64,000 bases of DNA from Staphylococcus simiae (GTDB lineage: Bacteria; Bacillota; Bacilli; Staphylococcales; Staphylococcaceae): contig NZ_CP071589.1 of NCBI RefSeq assembly GCF_017357005.1, positions 1,116,001 to 1,180,000 on the forward strand, read 5' to 3'. Below are positions 9,761 to 20,711 of the stretch, piece after piece; position 1 is the first letter of the stretch; each line of letters begins with the position of its first letter. The translations under genes were made by a program, and so were the position numbers. The notes below the pieces were generated by a model. The model saw only the letters and a list, made by a program, of their open reading frames with translations. It was not told the DNA's origin and did not search any database.

Positions 9761-12382
9761 TTAATTATCTTTACGTTGTAACAACTTTGGTACGAATAAT
9801 GTCGCTACAAAGCTTAAAAAGATTCCAACTAAACTAATAAAAATTAATAGTTTAATATGAGGTGATTGATAACTTAAATTAATATGTGTCGCTCCTTTTG
9901 ATACTTTTATTCCTGTCATGATGCCATTGACAGCTTCAACTTTTAACTTGTGACCATGTTCGTCTTGTGCTCTCATCCCTTTTGCATAAGTCATAGGTAA
10001 GACAATGTAACCTTCATCCTTTTGATTTTTTGTAATCGTAAAGCTGTGATGATTTTTAGTTACCTTTACAGGTGTAGTATGTTTAGTTGCCTCTTTTAAA
10101 GTATGATAATCTTCTCCATAAATTCCTTTTAAATTTAAGCGATATTGTCCTTTTGGTAATGAAATGTGAATATTGCTATCTGATTTAATACGCATAGTAA
10201 CAGGTGTAACGAATCGACGGTATTGATATGTTAAAAGGTTACGATTTTGAACATAGTGATTTACTTTGACATTGTAAGCTTTATCAGGAGACAATAATTC
10301 GATATCCATTTCTACGTATAAGTCCTGATAGCGTTGTGATAATGCTTTTGGTAACGTGATAGTCAAACCACCATTATCTTTAATCACTTGTAAATGATGT
10401 TTAGATTGCCAATGTGCATTTTTTGTATTAGTGTGAGCTTTCGATAATAGATTCGTATTTGCTTTGAAATGTCTATTGCTTGTTGTTTTATCAGATAATA
10501 CAACACCTTGTAGCATAGCTTGTTCTTTATCAAGAGGTGATTTTAACTCACTGTTATTAAAAATGTTATTCGTAATATGTGCACTTGGATAATTAATTGT
10601 ATTTTTTGAATGAACCCATGTTGTATCATTATCAGCAATAGTTTGGTTTATTTTAAAGCCATATGGTATTGTTTTGTCATGTTGCTTACGTAGTCGATCT
10701 TGTACATTCCATAAAGCCATTAGATTAGCTCGATCACCTAATAATCTATACGTACTATTTTTATCAGTAGGCATATTGATTTGTAGTTGATTATCGTAAT
10801 AATTCAATATTTTACCATCGAAAATACTTGAATATAAGGAAATGCCATTATAGTGATAAATGAAAGGTGAGTTAAGTGCATAATTAGACATGTAATCAAT
10901 TCTATTAAGCGTGTCATCATTGGTATTATTGATATTGCTTATCGTTTTATCTAATATAGGACTTCGATATTTACTTGAATTAACAGTATCTTTACTTTGT
11001 AAATAAGGATCGATAGCTCTTACTTTATTTTCTTGTAAAATCAACATTTGTTGACCTAATATCAGTAACACAAGTGATGTATATAATATAGCTTTCAATT
11101 TAGAATGATGATATTGAATTAATAATGCAATCACCACCATGACAATAATAGCTACTAACAAAGATTTAGGTTTAGTGTGAAAAATAACATAATAGGCTAA
11201 CCAAAATAAGGCTGTAGGTATAGCAATCATTAAATAGCGTTTTAATTTTAGTTCGCTTATATATTGTATAAATAATCCAATAAGTATACTACTTGATAAA
11301 GCTAATGCATAGACCCATCGTCTTTGAGGCATAGAAAAACCATTAAAGGCACTATCGAAATATTGAGAAGATGAACCTAAAATTAATATCCATGTAATAA
11401 TCGCAAACAAACGATAGAAATAATGATGATAAAGTTTAAATGATAATAATGCAACGATTGTAATAATTGAAATTGTAATATAAAAACCGTCTGAAAATAG
11501 TAAAAAACGACTTTCTATTGGTGTTAATAACGGTATCTCTAAATTGGGATTTTGCTTACGATCATTGTGTAAAAAAGCAGAAATACCAGTGTATAAGCCG
11601 AAGCTACTGGATAATATACTTAAAACAGTAGCAATAACTAATATGTAAAACTTTTGCCAACGTGACACAATGTCATTTTTATATTGAAATATGAGGCGAT
11701 AAATAAAATAAAAACCGAGTATAATACCTTGATAATAACTAAAGTAAAAACTGCTAAATAGCGTTATAGTAATACTGATAATAAATATGCCAATTTTTCG
11801 TTGTTGATAAAAACGCTCGAAACCTAAAATAGTTAAGGGTAATAAATATAAAATGTTACCGTAAAATGACCAAGTAAAATTAAAATAAATGATTACTGTC
11901 GACATACCATACAAGATTAATGCCACTATGATACTTAGTGGTTTCAATTTTAAATATTTAAATAAATAATACGAACACATAAACGTTAAAATAGTTCTAA
12001 CCATTGCCATAATAAGTTGATTATTTAGCCAGAAGCTAATATCAGATGGATTAATATGTTTAAATAATCCAAACACCCATATTGCAAAGAAATTTAACCA
12101 CATCAAAGGTGACAATGAATAATAATATGATAAGCCATTAACATAATCTCCGCCTAATCCAAATGAAGGATCATAAAAACTACTTAACGATGTAAAATGC
12201 TCATAAAGATACATTTGAAAAGGCATCATTTGTCGAAAGCCATCACCAGAACCACTAAACACAAGGTCGTGAACAAAATAACCGTAAAGGTATGGAGCAA
12301 ATAAAATGATCGTCATACCAATACTAAGTAAAACAACTAGCACAAAATGCCAGATTTTATTAGAAATTAAATTTTTAATCAC
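9761..12382 (-). CDS. YfhO family multi-pass membrane protein (GT-C-like)
   Basis: Large 873-aa polytopic membrane protein of the YfhO family. After a short cytosolic start come about a dozen or more hydrophobic segments between residues 12 and 450, an extracellular domain of roughly 380 residues, and a last membrane segment near the C-terminus (IKLLIFISLVGIFLSFVATLF). The first outside loop has an acidic GSGDGFRQMMPF motif, typical of GT-C glycosyltransferase-like proteins. YfhO proteins have been linked to sugar decoration of teichoic acids; that role here is inference. It is encoded alone, convergent to rplS and divergent from rbgA. Confidence 0.85.
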   Translation of the reverse strand: MIKNLISNKIWHFVLVVLLSIGMTIILFAPYLYGYFVHDLVFSGSGDGFRQMMPFQMYLYEHFTSLSSFYDPSFGLGGDYVNGLSYYYSLSPLMWLNFFAIWVFGLFKHINPSDISFWLNNQLIMAMVRTILTFMCSYYLFKYLKLKPLSIIVALILYGMSTVIIYFNFTWSFYGNILYLLPLTILGFERFYQQRKIGIFIISITITLFSSFYFSYYQGIILGFYFIYRLIFQYKNDIVSRWQKFYILVIATVLSILSSSFGLYTGISAFLHNDRKQNPNLEIPLLTPIESRFLLFSDGFYITISIITIVALLSFKLYHHYFYRLFAIITWILILGSSSQYFDSAFNGFSMPQRRWVYALALSSSILIGLFIQYISELKLKRYLMIAIPTALFWLAYYVIFHTKPKSLLVAIIVMVVIALLIQYHHSKLKAILYTSLVLLILGQQMLILQENKVRAIDPYLQSKDTVNSSKYRSPILDKTISNINNTNDDTLNRIDYMSNYALNSPFIYHYNGISLYSSIFDGKILNYYDNQLQINMPTDKNSTYRLLGDRANLMALWNVQDRLRKQHDKTIPYGFKINQTIADNDTTWVHSKNTINYPSAHITNNIFNNSELKSPLDKEQAMLQGVVLSDKTTSNRHFKANTNLLSKAHTNTKNAHWQSKHHLQVIKDNGGLTITLPKALSQRYQDLYVEMDIELLSPDKAYNVKVNHYVQNRNLLTYQYRRFVTPVTMRIKSDSNIHISLPKGQYRLNLKGIYGEDYHTLKEATKHTTPVKVTKNHHSFTITKNQKDEGYIVLPMTYAKGMRAQDEHGHKLKVEAVNGIMTGIKVSKGATHINLSYQSPHIKLLIFISLVGIFLSFVATLFVPKLLQRKDN

Positions 12383-12800
12383 AACATATCCTCATCTTTC
12401 TCTATAATAAATTGGTTATTAACTATATAACTACCTAACTTTGAAATTGATTTAATCTTTATTATTTTATCATTAAAATATAGTGATAGATATTAAAAGT
12501 ATAGCTATATAAAATTAAGTTACATACGCCAAATAGTCAAAGTGAATAATACAAAAAAGAACATGCGTGGTTAAGTTAGTTATTAAATGTAAAATTATAA
12601 AAAGTTAACTTAAAATGTTAATTTTAAAGTGACATAGCTAAGGAGTAAGTCATAAAACTGACTTAAAAATACAATAATTTTAAAAATTAATCGTCCTTTA
12701 AGCATTTTTAAAGTAAATGTTACTATAAATATAGTTGAATGTAGAAAAGTGTTCTATAATAGATAAGTTGACAAGATCTAAAGAAAGCAAGGTGAATCAT
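12383..12800. other. Divergent intergenic region, YfhO gene / rbgA
   Basis: About 418 bp of AT-rich DNA without a convincing gene. A TATAAT at 12757-12762 lies about 40 bp upstream of rbgA without a good -35 partner. Otherwise nothing recognisable. Confidence 0.4.
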
Positions 12801-13685
12801 ATGGTAATTCAATGGTATCCAGGACATATGGCGAAAGCAAAAAGAGAAGTAAGTGAACAATTAAAAAAAGTAGATGTTGTATTTGAATTAGTAGATGCAC
12901 GCATCCCTTATAGTTCTAGAAATCCAATGATAGATGATGTTATTAAGCAAAAACCTCGCGTCGTTATTTTAAATAAAAAAGACATGTCTAATTTAAAAGA
13001 AATGGAAAAATGGGAAAATTTCTTTGTTGAAAAAGGCTATTATCCAGTAGCCGTTGATGCTAAACATGGTAAGAATTTAAAACAAGTTGAAGCAGCAGCT
13101 ATCAAAGCAACAAAAGAAAAATTTGAGCGAGAAAAAGCAAAAGGATTAAAGCCTAGAGCAATTAGAGCAATGATTGTTGGAATACCTAATGTTGGTAAAT
13201 CTACTTTAATTAATAAATTAGCTAATCGCAGTATTGCTCAAACAGGTAACAAACCAGGTGTAACAAAACAGCAACAGTGGATTAAAGTTGGTAAGTCGTT
13301 ACAACTACTAGACACACCTGGAATATTATGGCCTAAATTTGAAGATGAAGAAGTAGGAAAAAAATTAAGTCTAACAGGCGCAATTAAAGATAGTATTGTA
13401 CATTTAGATGAAGTAGCAATTTATGGACTTAATTTCTTGATTGCGCATGATTTAGAGAGATTGCAACAACATTATAAAATTGATGTAAATGCGGATGCTG
13501 AAGTTTTAGAATGGTTCGATGCAATTGGACGTAAACGAGGATTATTGAGAAAAGGTAATGAAGTAGATTATGAAGCAGTTATTGAATTATTAATTAATGA
13601 TATGAGAAATGCCAAAATTGGTACTTACTGTTTTGATATAGTACAAGAAATGTCTGAGGAATTATCGCATGACTCAAACAATTAA
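12801..13685 (+). CDS. rbgA: Ribosome biogenesis GTPase RbgA (YlqF)
   Basis: Circularly permuted GTPase required for a late step of 50S assembly. In the 294-aa product the motif order is permuted: NKKD (G4) at 58-61 comes before the P-loop GIPNVGKS at 127-134 and DTPG (G3) at 171-174, with a C-terminal RNA-binding helical domain. The start at 12801 gives [16 protein letters not shown], the usual RbgA start, with AAGGTGA a few bases upstream; an upstream in-frame start at 12735 has no ribosome binding site. It overlaps rnhB by 17 nt, a common Firmicute pair. Confidence 0.97.
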   Translation: MVIQWYPGHMAKAKREVSEQLKKVDVVFELVDARIPYSSRNPMIDDVIKQKPRVVILNKKDMSNLKEMEKWENFFVEKGYYPVAVDAKHGKNLKQVEAAAIKATKEKFEREKAKGLKPRAIRAMIVGIPNVGKSTLINKLANRSIAQTGNKPGVTKQQQWIKVGKSLQLLDTPGILWPKFEDEEVGKKLSLTGAIKDSIVHLDEVAIYGLNFLIAHDLERLQQHYKIDVNADAEVLEWFDAIGRKRGLLRKGNEVDYEAVIELLINDMRNAKIGTYCFDIVQEMSEELSHDSNN

Positions 13686-14454
13686 AGACTTGACAGCAAT
13701 CATTAATGATATTAATTCATTAGAAGAATTAGCAACTCATACCGTTAATGCTGATGGACGAAAAGGTGTCCAGTTAGCAATTAGTAGACGTCGTAAGCAA
13801 CTTTTAGCTAAAGAACAATTACAACAAAAATATATAACTATGTCGAAGTACGAACAAAGTATTTTAAACCAGCAACCAAATGCATTAATTTGTGGCATTG
13901 ATGAAGTAGGACGCGGACCATTAGCAGGTCCTGTAGTTGCATGTGCGACGATATTAAATTCTGGACATCATTATTTAGGACTAGATGATTCTAAAAAAAT
14001 GACTGCAGCTAAGCGTGAACAACTTAATGAAGCATTAAAATCAAATGTTAGAGACTATGCTTTTGGGATTGCTACAGCGCAAGAGATTGATGAATTGAAT
14101 ATTTATCAAGCGACAAAAGTGGCAATGCAACGTGCAATTGATAATTTGACAGTTAAACCCACACATTTATTAATAGATGCTATGGAATTAAACAATAACA
14201 TTCCTCAACAAGCTATTATAAAAGGAGATGCTAAAAGTGTCTCGATTGCTGCAGCAAGTGTAATGGCGAAAGTATATCGAGATCACTATATGACAGATTT
14301 AGCACAACAATATCCTGATTACGGTTTTGATAAAAATGCTGGCTATGGTACTAAACAACATCTTACTGCGATAGATACAGTAGGTATTATGGCTGAGCAT
14401 AGGAAAAGTTTTGAACCAATTAAATCAATAGTCTCTAATGAAAAAGTAGAATAA
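13669..14454 (+). CDS. rnhB: Ribonuclease HII
   Basis: Removes misincorporated ribonucleotides and RNA from RNA-DNA hybrids. The 261-aa product has a helical N-terminal extension (about 1-70) and the RNase HII catalytic core [16 protein letters not shown], with acidic residues D78 and E79, plus LLIDAM (D170) and the [22 protein letters not shown] segment near 184-205. It starts inside rbgA, 17 nt before that gene ends, so it is probably translated by coupling. Confidence 0.96.
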   Translation: MTQTIKDLTAIINDINSLEELATHTVNADGRKGVQLAISRRRKQLLAKEQLQQKYITMSKYEQSILNQQPNALICGIDEVGRGPLAGPVVACATILNSGHHYLGLDDSKKMTAAKREQLNEALKSNVRDYAFGIATAQEIDELNIYQATKVAMQRAIDNLTVKPTHLLIDAMELNNNIPQQAIIKGDAKSVSIAAASVMAKVYRDHYMTDLAQQYPDYGFDKNAGYGTKQHLTAIDTVGIMAEHRKSFEPIKSIVSNEKVE

Positions 14455-14538
14455 TATTGTATTTGTATTTTTTGTAACTTCAAAATAGTTGTTTTATTAA
14501 ATAATTTGTAAAAATAGCATGAAAATATACCTTTTAAG

Positions 14539-14567
14539 TTTACAATAGCGCTTACATTTTTTATAAT
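14539..14567 (+). promoter_or_regulatory. sucCD promoter with overlapping CcpA (cre-like) site
   Basis: TTTACA 14539-14544, 17-nt spacer, perfect TATAAT 14562-14567. Positions 14542-14556 read ACAATAGCGCTTACA, which matches the catabolite-responsive element pattern except for the first TG pair and contains an intact AGCGCTTACA half. The site lies between -35 and -10, where binding would block polymerase. sucCD repression by CcpA is known in staphylococci; its occupancy here is inferred. Confidence 0.65.
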
Positions 14568-14605
14568 TGTAAGGGAACTTAACCTAAGAAACAGGAGGAT
14601 GGAAG

Positions 14606-15772
14606 ATGAATATCCACGAGTATCAAGGTAAAGAAATATTTCGTTCTATGGGCGTACCAGTACCAGAAGGACGAGTAGCATTTACTGCTGAAGAAGCGGT
14701 GGAGAAAGCGAAAGAATTAAATTCAGATGTATATGTAGTTAAGGCACAAATACATGCTGGTGGTAGAGGTAAAGCAGGCGGTGTTAAGATTGCTAAGTCT
14801 TTATCAGAAGTTGAAACATATGCAAATGAATTGTTAGGTAAAACTTTGGTGACACACCAGACAGGTCCGGAAGGTAAAGAAGTTAAACGTTTATATATCG
14901 AAGAAGGATGCGATATTCAAAAAGAATATTATGTTGGCTTTGTTATTGATCGTGCAACTGATCAAGTTACTTTGATGGCATCTGAAGAAGGGGGTACTGA
15001 GATCGAGGAAGTTGCAGCAAAAACACCTGAAAAGATTTTCAAAGAATCAATCGATCCAGTAGTTGGTTTATCACCATATCAAGCGCGTAGAATTGCGTTT
15101 AATATTAATATTCCAAAAGAATCTGTCAATAAAGCAGCTAAATTTTTAATAGCACTTTATAACGTCTTTATCGAAAAAGATTGTTCTATTGTTGAAATTA
15201 ATCCATTAGTTACTACTGGTGACGGTGAAGTATTGGCATTAGATGCTAAAATTAATTTTGATGATAATGCTTTATTTAGACATAAAGATGTTGTTGAAAT
15301 GAGAGATTTAGAAGAGGAAGATCCAAAAGAAATCGAAGCATCAAAACATGATTTATCATATATTGCTTTAGACGGAGACATTGGTTGTATGGTAAATGGT
15401 GCAGGTTTAGCTATGGCAACTATGGATACTATTAATCACTTCGGTGGCAACCCAGCTAACTTCTTAGACGCAGGTGGTAGTGCTACAAGAGAAAAAGTTA
15501 CTGAAGCATTTAAAATCATCTTAGGTGATGAAAATGTTAAAGGTATTTTTGTTAACATTTTCGGCGGTATTATGAAATGTGATGTTATTGCGGAAGGTAT
15601 CGTTGAAGCAGTTAAAGAAGTAGACTTAACATTACCACTTGTAGTTCGTTTAGAAGGTACTAACGTTGAACTTGGTAAACAAATCTTAAAAGATTCAGGT
15701 TTAGCAATTGAACCAGCAGCTACAATGGCTGAAGGCGCACAAAAAATTGTTAAGCTTGTAAAAGAAGCGTAA
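14606..15772 (+). CDS. sucC: Succinyl-CoA synthetase beta subunit
   Basis: ADP-forming subunit of the TCA-cycle enzyme that converts succinyl-CoA to succinate with substrate-level phosphorylation. The 388-aa product begins [20 protein letters not shown] and has an ATP-grasp fold with [18 protein letters not shown] near 44-61 and a C-terminal CoA-ligase-like domain with [15 protein letters not shown] and [12 protein letters not shown] strong AGGAGG lies before the ATG. It is followed 21 bp later by sucD in an operon of two genes. Confidence 0.98.
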   Translation: MNIHEYQGKEIFRSMGVPVPEGRVAFTAEEAVEKAKELNSDVYVVKAQIHAGGRGKAGGVKIAKSLSEVETYANELLGKTLVTHQTGPEGKEVKRLYIEEGCDIQKEYYVGFVIDRATDQVTLMASEEGGTEIEEVAAKTPEKIFKESIDPVVGLSPYQARRIAFNINIPKESVNKAAKFLIALYNVFIEKDCSIVEINPLVTTGDGEVLALDAKINFDDNALFRHKDVVEMRDLEEEDPKEIEASKHDLSYIALDGDIGCMVNGAGLAMATMDTINHFGGNPANFLDAGGSATREKVTEAFKIILGDENVKGIFVNIFGGIMKCDVIAEGIVEAVKEVDLTLPLVVRLEGTNVELGKQILKDSGLAIEPAATMAEGAQKIVKLVKEA

Positions 15773-15793
15773 GGAAAGGATGGGAGCACTAAG

Positions 15794-16702
15794 ATGAGTG
15801 TATTTATAGATAAGAATACTAAAGTAATGGTACAAGGTATTACAGGGTCTACTGCCCTTTTCCATACAAAACAAATGCTTGACTATGGAACTCAAATTGT
15901 TGCTGGTGTAACACCAGGTAAAGGCGGTCAAGTAGTTGAAGGCGTTCCAGTTTTCAATACAGTTGAAGAAGCTAAAAACGAAACTGGAGCAACAGTTTCT
16001 GTTATTTATGTTCCTGCACCATTTGCAGCCGATTCAATTTTAGAAGCAGCTGATGCAGATTTAGATATGGTAATTTGTATTACTGAACATATTCCTGTAT
16101 TGGATATGGTTAAAGTTAAACGTTATTTAGAAGGTAGAAAAACACGTTTAGTTGGACCAAACTGTCCAGGTGTTATCACTGCTGATGAATGTAAAATTGG
16201 TATTATGCCAGGATATATTCATAAAAAAGGACACGTAGGTGTAGTGTCTCGTTCAGGTACATTGACTTATGAAGCAGTGCATCAGCTAACTGAAGAAGGC
16301 ATTGGTCAAACTACTGCAGTAGGTATCGGTGGAGACCCAGTTAATGGAACTAACTTTATTGACGTATTAAAAGCATTTAATGAAGATGATGACACTAAAG
16401 CTGTTGTAATGATTGGTGAAATCGGTGGTACTGCAGAAGAAGAAGCTGCTGAATGGATTAAAGCAAATATGACTAAACCTGTAGTTGGATTTATTGGTGG
16501 TCAAACTGCTCCTCCAGGAAAACGTATGGGACATGCGGGTGCTATCATTTCTGGTGGTAAAGGTACAGCAGAAGAGAAGATTAAAACACTGAATAGTTGT
16601 GGTGTAAAAACTGCTGCAACACCTTCGGAAATTGGTACTACTTTAATTGAAGCTGCCAAAGAAGCAGGTATATACGAAGAATTATTAACAATTAATAAAT
16701 AA
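15794..16702 (+). CDS. sucD: Succinyl-CoA synthetase alpha subunit
   Basis: CoA-binding and phosphohistidine subunit, partner of SucC. In 302 aa there are an N-terminal Rossmann CoA-binding domain ([13 protein letters not shown] near 14-26, [11 protein letters not shown] near 36-46), the NCPGVI motif, and the [10 protein letters not shown] segment that carries the phosphorylated His, about residue 247. Normal length. A terminator hairpin follows at 16723-16759. Confidence 0.98.
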   Translation: MSVFIDKNTKVMVQGITGSTALFHTKQMLDYGTQIVAGVTPGKGGQVVEGVPVFNTVEEAKNETGATVSVIYVPAPFAADSILEAADADLDMVICITEHIPVLDMVKVKRYLEGRKTRLVGPNCPGVITADECKIGIMPGYIHKKGHVGVVSRSGTLTYEAVHQLTEEGIGQTTAVGIGGDPVNGTNFIDVLKAFNEDDDTKAVVMIGEIGGTAEEEAAEWIKANMTKPVVGFIGGQTAPPGKRMGHAGAIISGGKGTAEEKIKTLNSCGVKTAATPSEIGTTLIEAAKEAGIYEELLTINK

Positions 16703-16722
16703 AATTTAAAAAATTATTCATA

Positions 16723-16760
16723 GCCCAAACTGTGTTTTTAATAATGCAGTATTGGGCTAT
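16723..16760. terminator. Hairpin terminator after sucD, probably bidirectional
   Basis: TAGCCCAA and its complement TTGGGCTA enclose a loop of about 20 nt. On the minus strand the same hairpin follows the stop codon of the 45-aa ORF and is trailed by a T-rich stretch. Confidence 0.65.
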
Positions 16761-16894
16761 TTGTCGTTAAAAAATATTGTTATATCGTCTAAAGTTAAAT
16801 ATAAAGGTCCACTATTTTCAGGGCCGATTAATAAAATGTAAACTAAAATCATTAAAAAAATAGTAAATGCTGCGTCGAAATAGGGTTCTAACAT
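16757..16894 (-). CDS. Possible 45-aa single-pass membrane protein
   Basis: Not a gene I recognise. On the minus strand an ATG at 16894 opens a 45-codon frame starting MLEPYFDAAFTIFLMILVYI and ending DDITIFFNDK. It has one hydrophobic stretch of about 17 residues (positions 9-24) followed by a short acidic tail. AGGA lies 7 nt upstream of the ATG, and a hairpin overlaps the stop codon, so start, body and end signals are coherent. It lies in the sucD-dprA gap where S. aureus carries lytN and fmhC. It could still be chance in AT-rich DNA. Confidence 0.4.
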   Translation of the reverse strand: MLEPYFDAAFTIFLMILVYILLIGPENSGPLYLTLDDITIFFNDK

Positions 16895-17171
16895 AGAGCA
16901 ATCCTGAGCAAAGAATTTTTTCTATAATTTTGAAGATACATTATAAAACTAATAAAACTATGAGTCTAATTTGATGATAGAGGACCAATATAAAATTCTA
17001 AGTCTCGATAATATTATTTTATAATAGAAGAAATAATTTTATAACTACTAACATAAAATTGACGTAGTAATGCTCCTTAAAATATTATTACAATTTTAAT
17101 TGCAGATGTTACTTAAATGATAAATACATAAACCTGTTTTAAAGTTATAATAATTAAAAGGAGCTGTTTTA
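16895..17171. other. Gap upstream of dprA
   Basis: AT-rich spacer. AAAGGAG lies directly before the dprA ATG. A TTGACG at 17059-17064 is a possible -35 without a convincing -10. No gene is seen. Confidence 0.4.
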
Positions 17172-18047
17172 ATGAAAGATTTAGAACAAAGTCTGCTGAA
17201 ATTAGTATGGCAACAATTTTCTACTACTCAAATTCACCATTTACTTCGACAATTCCCCACATTTTTAACTGCAGATCATTATGAACAATGTTATATGCTA
17301 GAACAATTTAAATATATATCAACTAAAAGCAATTTACAGTTTAAATTTCAAATGTACAAAAAGACCTCAATAGATGAAATTATGACATATTTTCAACAAT
17401 TGAATATCAATTACCTCTCCGTGTTTAATGATGCCTATCCTCATTTTTTAAAACAAATTTATGATTTTCCATTTGTACTTTTTTATCAAGGACAACTTCA
17501 AATATTGCAACACTATAATACATTGGCAATTATAGGTTCCAGACAAGCTAGTTCGTATACGAAAAATGTTTTAAATCACTTTTTTCCAGAATTCGCTAAT
17601 CATCAACTAACTATTGTTTCTGGCTTAGCAATCGGTGCTGATAGTTTTGCGCACCAATTTGCGCTTAAGTATCATATGTCAACAGTAGCAGTTTTAGCGT
17701 TTGGCCATGAACATCATTACCCCAAAGAAACTTTGTTATTAAGACAACAAATTGCTGAACAAGGTATTGTAATAAGTGAATACATGCCCAAAAGTTCAAT
17801 TGCAAAATATAGGTTTCCAGAACGTAATCGTCTAATTAGTGGATTATCAAAAGGTATTTTTATTACAGAAGCGAAAGAGCGTAGTGGAAGTCACATCACT
17901 ATAGATTGTGCGCTTGAACAAAATAGAAATGTTTATGTTTTACCTGGTTCTATTTTTAATCCTTTAACTAAAGGCAATTTATTAAGGATTCAAGAAGGAG
18001 CGAAAGTAGTTATAGACGCACAAGACATCATTGAAGATTATCTATAA
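17172..18047 (+). CDS. dprA: DNA processing protein DprA (Smf)
   Basis: Protects incoming single-stranded DNA and loads RecA in natural transformation. The 291-aa product has a helical N-terminal region (1-110) and the DprA Rossmann core: IGSRQASSYTKN near 117-128, VSGLAIGADSFAHQFAL near 143-159, PERNRLISGLSKGIFITEA near 215-233, GSHITIDCALEQ and VLPGSIFNPLTKGNLLRIQEGA. The C-terminal winged helix of longer DprA proteins is absent, which is usual in staphylococci. It sits upstream of topA, separated by a STAR-like array. Confidence 0.95.
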   Translation: MKDLEQSLLKLVWQQFSTTQIHHLLRQFPTFLTADHYEQCYMLEQFKYISTKSNLQFKFQMYKKTSIDEIMTYFQQLNINYLSVFNDAYPHFLKQIYDFPFVLFYQGQLQILQHYNTLAIIGSRQASSYTKNVLNHFFPEFANHQLTIVSGLAIGADSFAHQFALKYHMSTVAVLAFGHEHHYPKETLLLRQQIAEQGIVISEYMPKSSIAKYRFPERNRLISGLSKGIFITEAKERSGSHITIDCALEQNRNVYVLPGSIFNPLTKGNLLRIQEGAKVVIDAQDIIEDYL

Positions 18048-18075
18048 TTTTGATGAGCTAAAGAACATTGTTTAG

Positions 18076-18461
18076 GAGTGGGACAGAAGTAAATTTTATA
18101 TAAAATTTATTTCGTAGATACCCGTCCTGCACATTTAAAGCTACTTAGATTTTAATCTTTAGTAGCTTTTGCCCAACCTGCATTGTTTGTAGAAACTGTA
18201 AGTACAGTTTCTCTGTGTTGGGTCCCTATGCAATTGTTGCGTTAGCAACCAATTGTAATCCCTATATTTCTCTATGACGGGTCCCTTGCCCAACTTGCAT
18301 TGTCTGAAAAAACTGACTAACCAGTTTTTTTGTGTTGGGTCCCTTCCACCCCGGCAAGACTGACTAGGTTTTTAAAATGGTGATTTATCAACGCTTTGAA
18401 AACCAGACAGTTACTGCCAAATGCTTAAATTTAAGTGTAAAATACATTTTGTCCCAGGCTC
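18076..18461. repeat. STAR-like intergenic repeat array, copy B (dprA-topA gap)
   Basis: Bounded by GAGTGGGACA (18076-18085) and the near-complement TGTCCCAGGCTC (18450-18461). It contains three TGTTGGGTCCC/TGACGGGTCCC cores. An outer CCCGTC 18121-18126 pairs with GACGGG 18276-18281 and encloses a hairpin at 18138-18169, a complete inner module CCCAAC 18172-18177 / GTTGGG 18217-18222, and a CAATTG...CAATTG hairpin. A third module, CCCAAC 18289-18294 / GTTGGG 18334-18339, follows. No gene in 18048-18603. Confidence 0.8.
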
Positions 18462-18535
18462 TATTTTACAATTAATTTATAAATTAAATACACATAAATA
18501 AAACGGAAGAAATTCCAATTTAAAATATTAAAACG

Positions 18536-18565
18536 TTGACAAATACAAAATTAACCGTTTATCAT
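18536..18565 (+). promoter_or_regulatory. topA promoter
   Basis: TTGACA 18536-18541, 18-nt spacer, TATCAT 18560-18565; a 6/6 and a 5/6 match. It lies just downstream of the STAR-like array and 38 bp before topA. Confidence 0.7.
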
Positions 18566-18603
18566 TTATCTTTAGTAATTAGATTAGCAAGGGGGAAATC
18601 ACT

Positions 18604-20673
18604 TTGGCAGATAATTTAGTCATTGTTGAATCGCCTGCAAAAGCTAAAACCATTGAAAAATATTTAGGTAAAAAATATAAAGTTATAGCTTCAATGGGAC
18701 ATGTGAGAGACTTACCTAGAAGTCAAATGGGTGTCGACACTGAAGATAACTATGAACCAAAATATATAACAATACGTGGCAAAGGTCCTGTCGTTAAAGA
18801 ATTAAAGAAACATGCAAAGAAAGCTAAAAAAGTTTTCTTAGCTAGTGACCCCGACCGCGAAGGTGAAGCAATTGCTTGGCATTTATCGAAAATATTAGAA
18901 TTAGAAGATTCAAAAGAAAATCGTGTAGTATTTAATGAAATAACAAAAGATGCAGTTAAAGAAAGCTTTAAACACCCAAGAGAAATTGAAATGGACTTAG
19001 TTGATGCACAACAAGCACGTCGTATTTTAGATAGATTAGTAGGTTACAATATTTCACCAGTACTTTGGAAAAAAGTGAAAAAAGGCTTATCTGCAGGACG
19101 TGTTCAATCAGTTGCATTAAGATTGGTTATAGATAGAGAAAATGAAATAAGAAATTTCAAACCAGAAGAATATTGGACAATTGAAGGAGAATTTAGATAT
19201 AAAAAGTCTAAGTTCACAGCTAAATTTCTTCATTATAAAAATAAACCATTTAAACTAAATACTAAAAAAGATGTTGACAAGATTACAACGGTACTCGATG
19301 GAGATCAATTTGAAATCACAAATGTTAATAAAAAAGAAAAAACACGTAATCCTGCCAATCCATTTACAACATCAACATTACAACAAGAAGCAGCGCGTAA
19401 ATTAAACTTTAAAGCTAGAAAAACGATGATGGTAGCACAACAATTATATGAAGGTATAGACTTAAAAAAACAGGGGACTGTTGGTTTGATTACGTATATG
19501 CGTACAGATTCAACTAGAATTTCTGATACCGCAAAAGCTGAAGCAAAGGATTATATCATTGATAAATATGGTAATGAATATGTTTCTAAACGTAAAGCTA
19601 GTGGTAAACAAGGTGATCAAGATGCCCACGAAGCAATAAGACCTTCTAGTACATTGCGTACACCTGATGATATGAAATCATTTCTTACTAGAGATCAATA
19701 TCGTCTGTACAAACTGATTTGGGAAAGATTTGTCGCAAGTCAAATGGCACCAGCTATATTAGATACAGTTGCTCTTGATGTGACACAAGGCGATATTAAG
19801 TTCAGAGCAAATGGACAAACAATCAAATTTAAAGGCTTTATGACTTTATATGTGGAAGCTAAAGATGATAAAGATAGCGATAAAGAAAATAAATTACCTA
19901 ATTTAGAACAAGGTGATCAAGTTACAGCTACAAATATAGAACCGGCACAACACTTTACTCAACCACCTCCACGATATACAGAGGCACGTTTAGTAAAAAC
20001 ATTAGAAGAATTGAAAATTGGTAGACCATCAACTTATGCACCTACAATTGATACGATTCAAAAGAGAAATTATGTCAAATTAGATAATAAACGTTTTGTA
20101 CCAACAGAACTTGGTGAAATCGTCCATGAACAAGTTAAAGAATATTTTCCAGAAATTATTGATGTAGAGTTTACGGTTAACATGGAAACTTTGCTTGATA
20201 AAATTGCTGACGGTGATACAAATTGGCGTAAAGTCATCGGAGGATTTTATAGTAGTTTCAAACAAGATGTTGAACGTGCTGAAGAAGAAATGGAAAAGAT
20301 TGAAATTAAAGATGAGCCTGCTGGTGAAGATTGTGAAATCTGTGGTTCACCAATGGTAATCAAAATGGGTCGTTATGGTAAATTTATGGCTTGTTCAAAT
20401 TTCCCGGATTGCCGTAATACTAAAGCGATTGTTAAATCAATCGGAGTAACTTGTCCAAAATGTAAAGAGGGAGAAGTTGTCGAAAGAAAATCTAAAAAGA
20501 ATCGTATTTTTTATGGTTGTTCTAAATATCCAGAATGTGACTTTATATCATGGGATAAACCAATTGGAAGAGACTGTCCAAAATGTGATCACTATTTAGT
20601 TGAAAATAAAAAAGGTAAAACAACACAAGTTGTTTGTTCAAATTGTGATTATAAAGAAGAAGCACAAAAATAA
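18604..20673 (+). CDS. topA: DNA topoisomerase I
   Basis: Type IA topoisomerase that relaxes negative supercoils. The 689-aa product has an N-terminal Toprim domain ([25 protein letters not shown] near 81-89), the active-site segment [14 protein letters not shown] with the nucleophile Tyr298, and three C-terminal Cys4 zinc ribbons ([38 protein letters not shown]). The start codon is TTG at 18604, preceded by AAGGGGG; no ATG fits better. A terminator and then group II intron copy 1 follow. trmFO, the usual staphylococcal neighbour, is missing here. Confidence 0.98.
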   Translation: MADNLVIVESPAKAKTIEKYLGKKYKVIASMGHVRDLPRSQMGVDTEDNYEPKYITIRGKGPVVKELKKHAKKAKKVFLASDPDREGEAIAWHLSKILELEDSKENRVVFNEITKDAVKESFKHPREIEMDLVDAQQARRILDRLVGYNISPVLWKKVKKGLSAGRVQSVALRLVIDRENEIRNFKPEEYWTIEGEFRYKKSKFTAKFLHYKNKPFKLNTKKDVDKITTVLDGDQFEITNVNKKEKTRNPANPFTTSTLQQEAARKLNFKARKTMMVAQQLYEGIDLKKQGTVGLITYMRTDSTRISDTAKAEAKDYIIDKYGNEYVSKRKASGKQGDQDAHEAIRPSSTLRTPDDMKSFLTRDQYRLYKLIWERFVASQMAPAILDTVALDVTQGDIKFRANGQTIKFKGFMTLYVEAKDDKDSDKENKLPNLEQGDQVTATNIEPAQHFTQPPPRYTEARLVKTLEELKIGRPSTYAPTIDTIQKRNYVKLDNKRFVPTELGEIVHEQVKEYFPEIIDVEFTVNMETLLDKIADGDTNWRKVIGGFYSSFKQDVERAEEEMEKIEIKDEPAGEDCEICGSPMVIKMGRYGKFMACSNFPDCRNTKAIVKSIGVTCPKCKEGEVVERKSKKNRIFYGCSKYPECDFISWDKPIGRDCPKCDHYLVENKKGKTTQVVCSNCDYKEEAQK

Positions 20674-20711
20674 TCATTTTATGAGCTTTAAATTTAATAA
20701 ATCATTAACTA

